A program made the translations under genes and the position numbers. Shown here piece after piece: positions 63,668-64,000 of a DNA stretch of 64,000 bases. How positions within the stretch are numbered: position 1 is the first letter of the stretch; every line of letters starts with the position of its first letter. The notes beneath the pieces are model-generated. The model was not told where the DNA came from. It made no database searches and saw nothing but the letters and a program-made list of their open reading frames with translations. Source of the stretch: DATAXP01 sp036272935 (lineage in GTDB: Bacteria > Planctomycetota > Planctomycetia > Pirellulales > PNKZ01); assembly GCA_036272935.1 (NCBI GenBank), contig DATAXP010000008.1, forward strand, positions 23,447-87,446, in the 5' to 3' direction.

Positions 63668-64000
63668 ATGACGCTTGCCGGTGCGCTGTCGATCGTCGTC
63701 CTGTTTTCCGCCGCGGATGGCGTCGACCGTTCGCCTGTCGACCTGGCGGTGACGAGCGACGACCGCTGGGCGGTCACGGCGAATGAAACCGCTGATACCG
63801 TCTCATTGGTGGACCTGGTGGCAGGGCGCGTTGTCGACGAGCTGCCGTGCGGCCGCCGCCCCAGTGCGGTGGCGATCTCGGCCGATGATCGCCTGGTGTT
63901 GGCAGCCGGCGCCTACTCGGGCGACCTGACCCTGTATGCGTTAGCCGACGGAAAGCTGCGCGAAACGGCGCGCCTCGCCGTAGGGGCTGAGCCGCGGGGG
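63668..64000 (+). CDS. YVTN/YncE-type beta-propeller protein, cut by window edge
   Basis: The first 111 codons are visible. A short hydrophobic start (MTLAGALSIVVLFSA) is a probable signal peptide. Two propeller blades follow: LAVTSDDRWAVTANETADTV and AVAISADDRLVLAAGAYSGD. In planctomycetes such propellers often end in a c-type cytochrome domain, which would lie beyond the window. The predicted mRNA is leaderless. Confidence 0.8.
   Translation, partial: MTLAGALSIVVLFSAADGVDRSPVDLAVTSDDRWAVTANETADTVSLVDLVAGRVVDELPCGRRPSAVAISADDRLVLAAGAYSGDLTLYALADGKLRETARLAVGAEPRG

Overview
The window is chromosomal DNA from a GC-rich planctomycete, most likely of the order Pirellulales. This rests on gene content rather than a search: a PVC-type heme (CxxCH) beta-propeller protein, a DUF1501 remnant, an NPYxSP-type N-terminus on a small membrane protein, zinc-ribbon proteins of a type common in this phylum, a CobA-HemD fusion, an AroD-AroE-AroK fusion, an EF-G paralogue and a divided gene order on both strands. 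I see no phage, plasmid, insertion sequence, CRISPR array, rRNA or tRNA.

Layout. 1-5430: start of an isoaspartyl peptidase, then two coupled exported amidohydrolase genes carrying three amidohydrolase domains, only one of which keeps metal ligands. 5575-10793: thioesterase, double-ACT protein, two zinc-ribbon proteins, small lipoprotein, RluB-type pseudouridine synthase, PyrK. 10827-17839: S20, TPR protein, CobA-HemD, class V aminotransferase, small membrane proteins, CoaD, a membrane-anchored HExxH protein. 17840-22670: hisH-hisA, EF-G paralogue, a hypothetical secreted protein, and a fossil of a second EF-G 3' end. 22736-29400: OmpA-like lipoprotein, conserved hypothetical, prepilin peptidase, AroDEK fusion, MutL. 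29401-33307: a decayed region with a four-helix-bundle pseudogene, an NtrC-like regulator, a DUF1501 fragment, a frameshifted HNH nuclease with its small partner, and a cytosolic histidine kinase. 33380-43404: pnp, rpsO, fatty acid desaturase, ComEC, DUF1569, DegT-like aminotransferase, gamma-glutamyltransferase. 43555-51449: S9 lipoprotein peptidase, RNase R, polysaccharide ABC exporter, RmlD. 51760-64000: small conserved protein, XerC, two response regulators, glycosyltransferase, Tat-exported isomerase-like protein, HTTM protein, PVC heme protein, Rieske oxygenase, start of a YVTN-type propeller.

The most unusual structure lies between the genes. At least nine intergenic or inter-domain sites hold arrays of degenerate 7-bp units, each site with its own unit. 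Four of these are about 63 bp long and run forward then inverted, so they form hairpins. One further pair of such arrays, in inverted orientation and sharing a perfect 11-bp core, tightly brackets a broken four-helix-bundle (23S rRNA IVP/S23-type) gene. I propose that the mirrored arrays and the bracketed gene are empty and filled forms of one small mobile cassette. In addition there are several larger palindromic (REP-like) elements, one of them inside a coding sequence.

Two genes (6128 and 63668) have a promoter whose -10 box lies 6-7 bp before the ATG, which predicts leaderless mRNAs.
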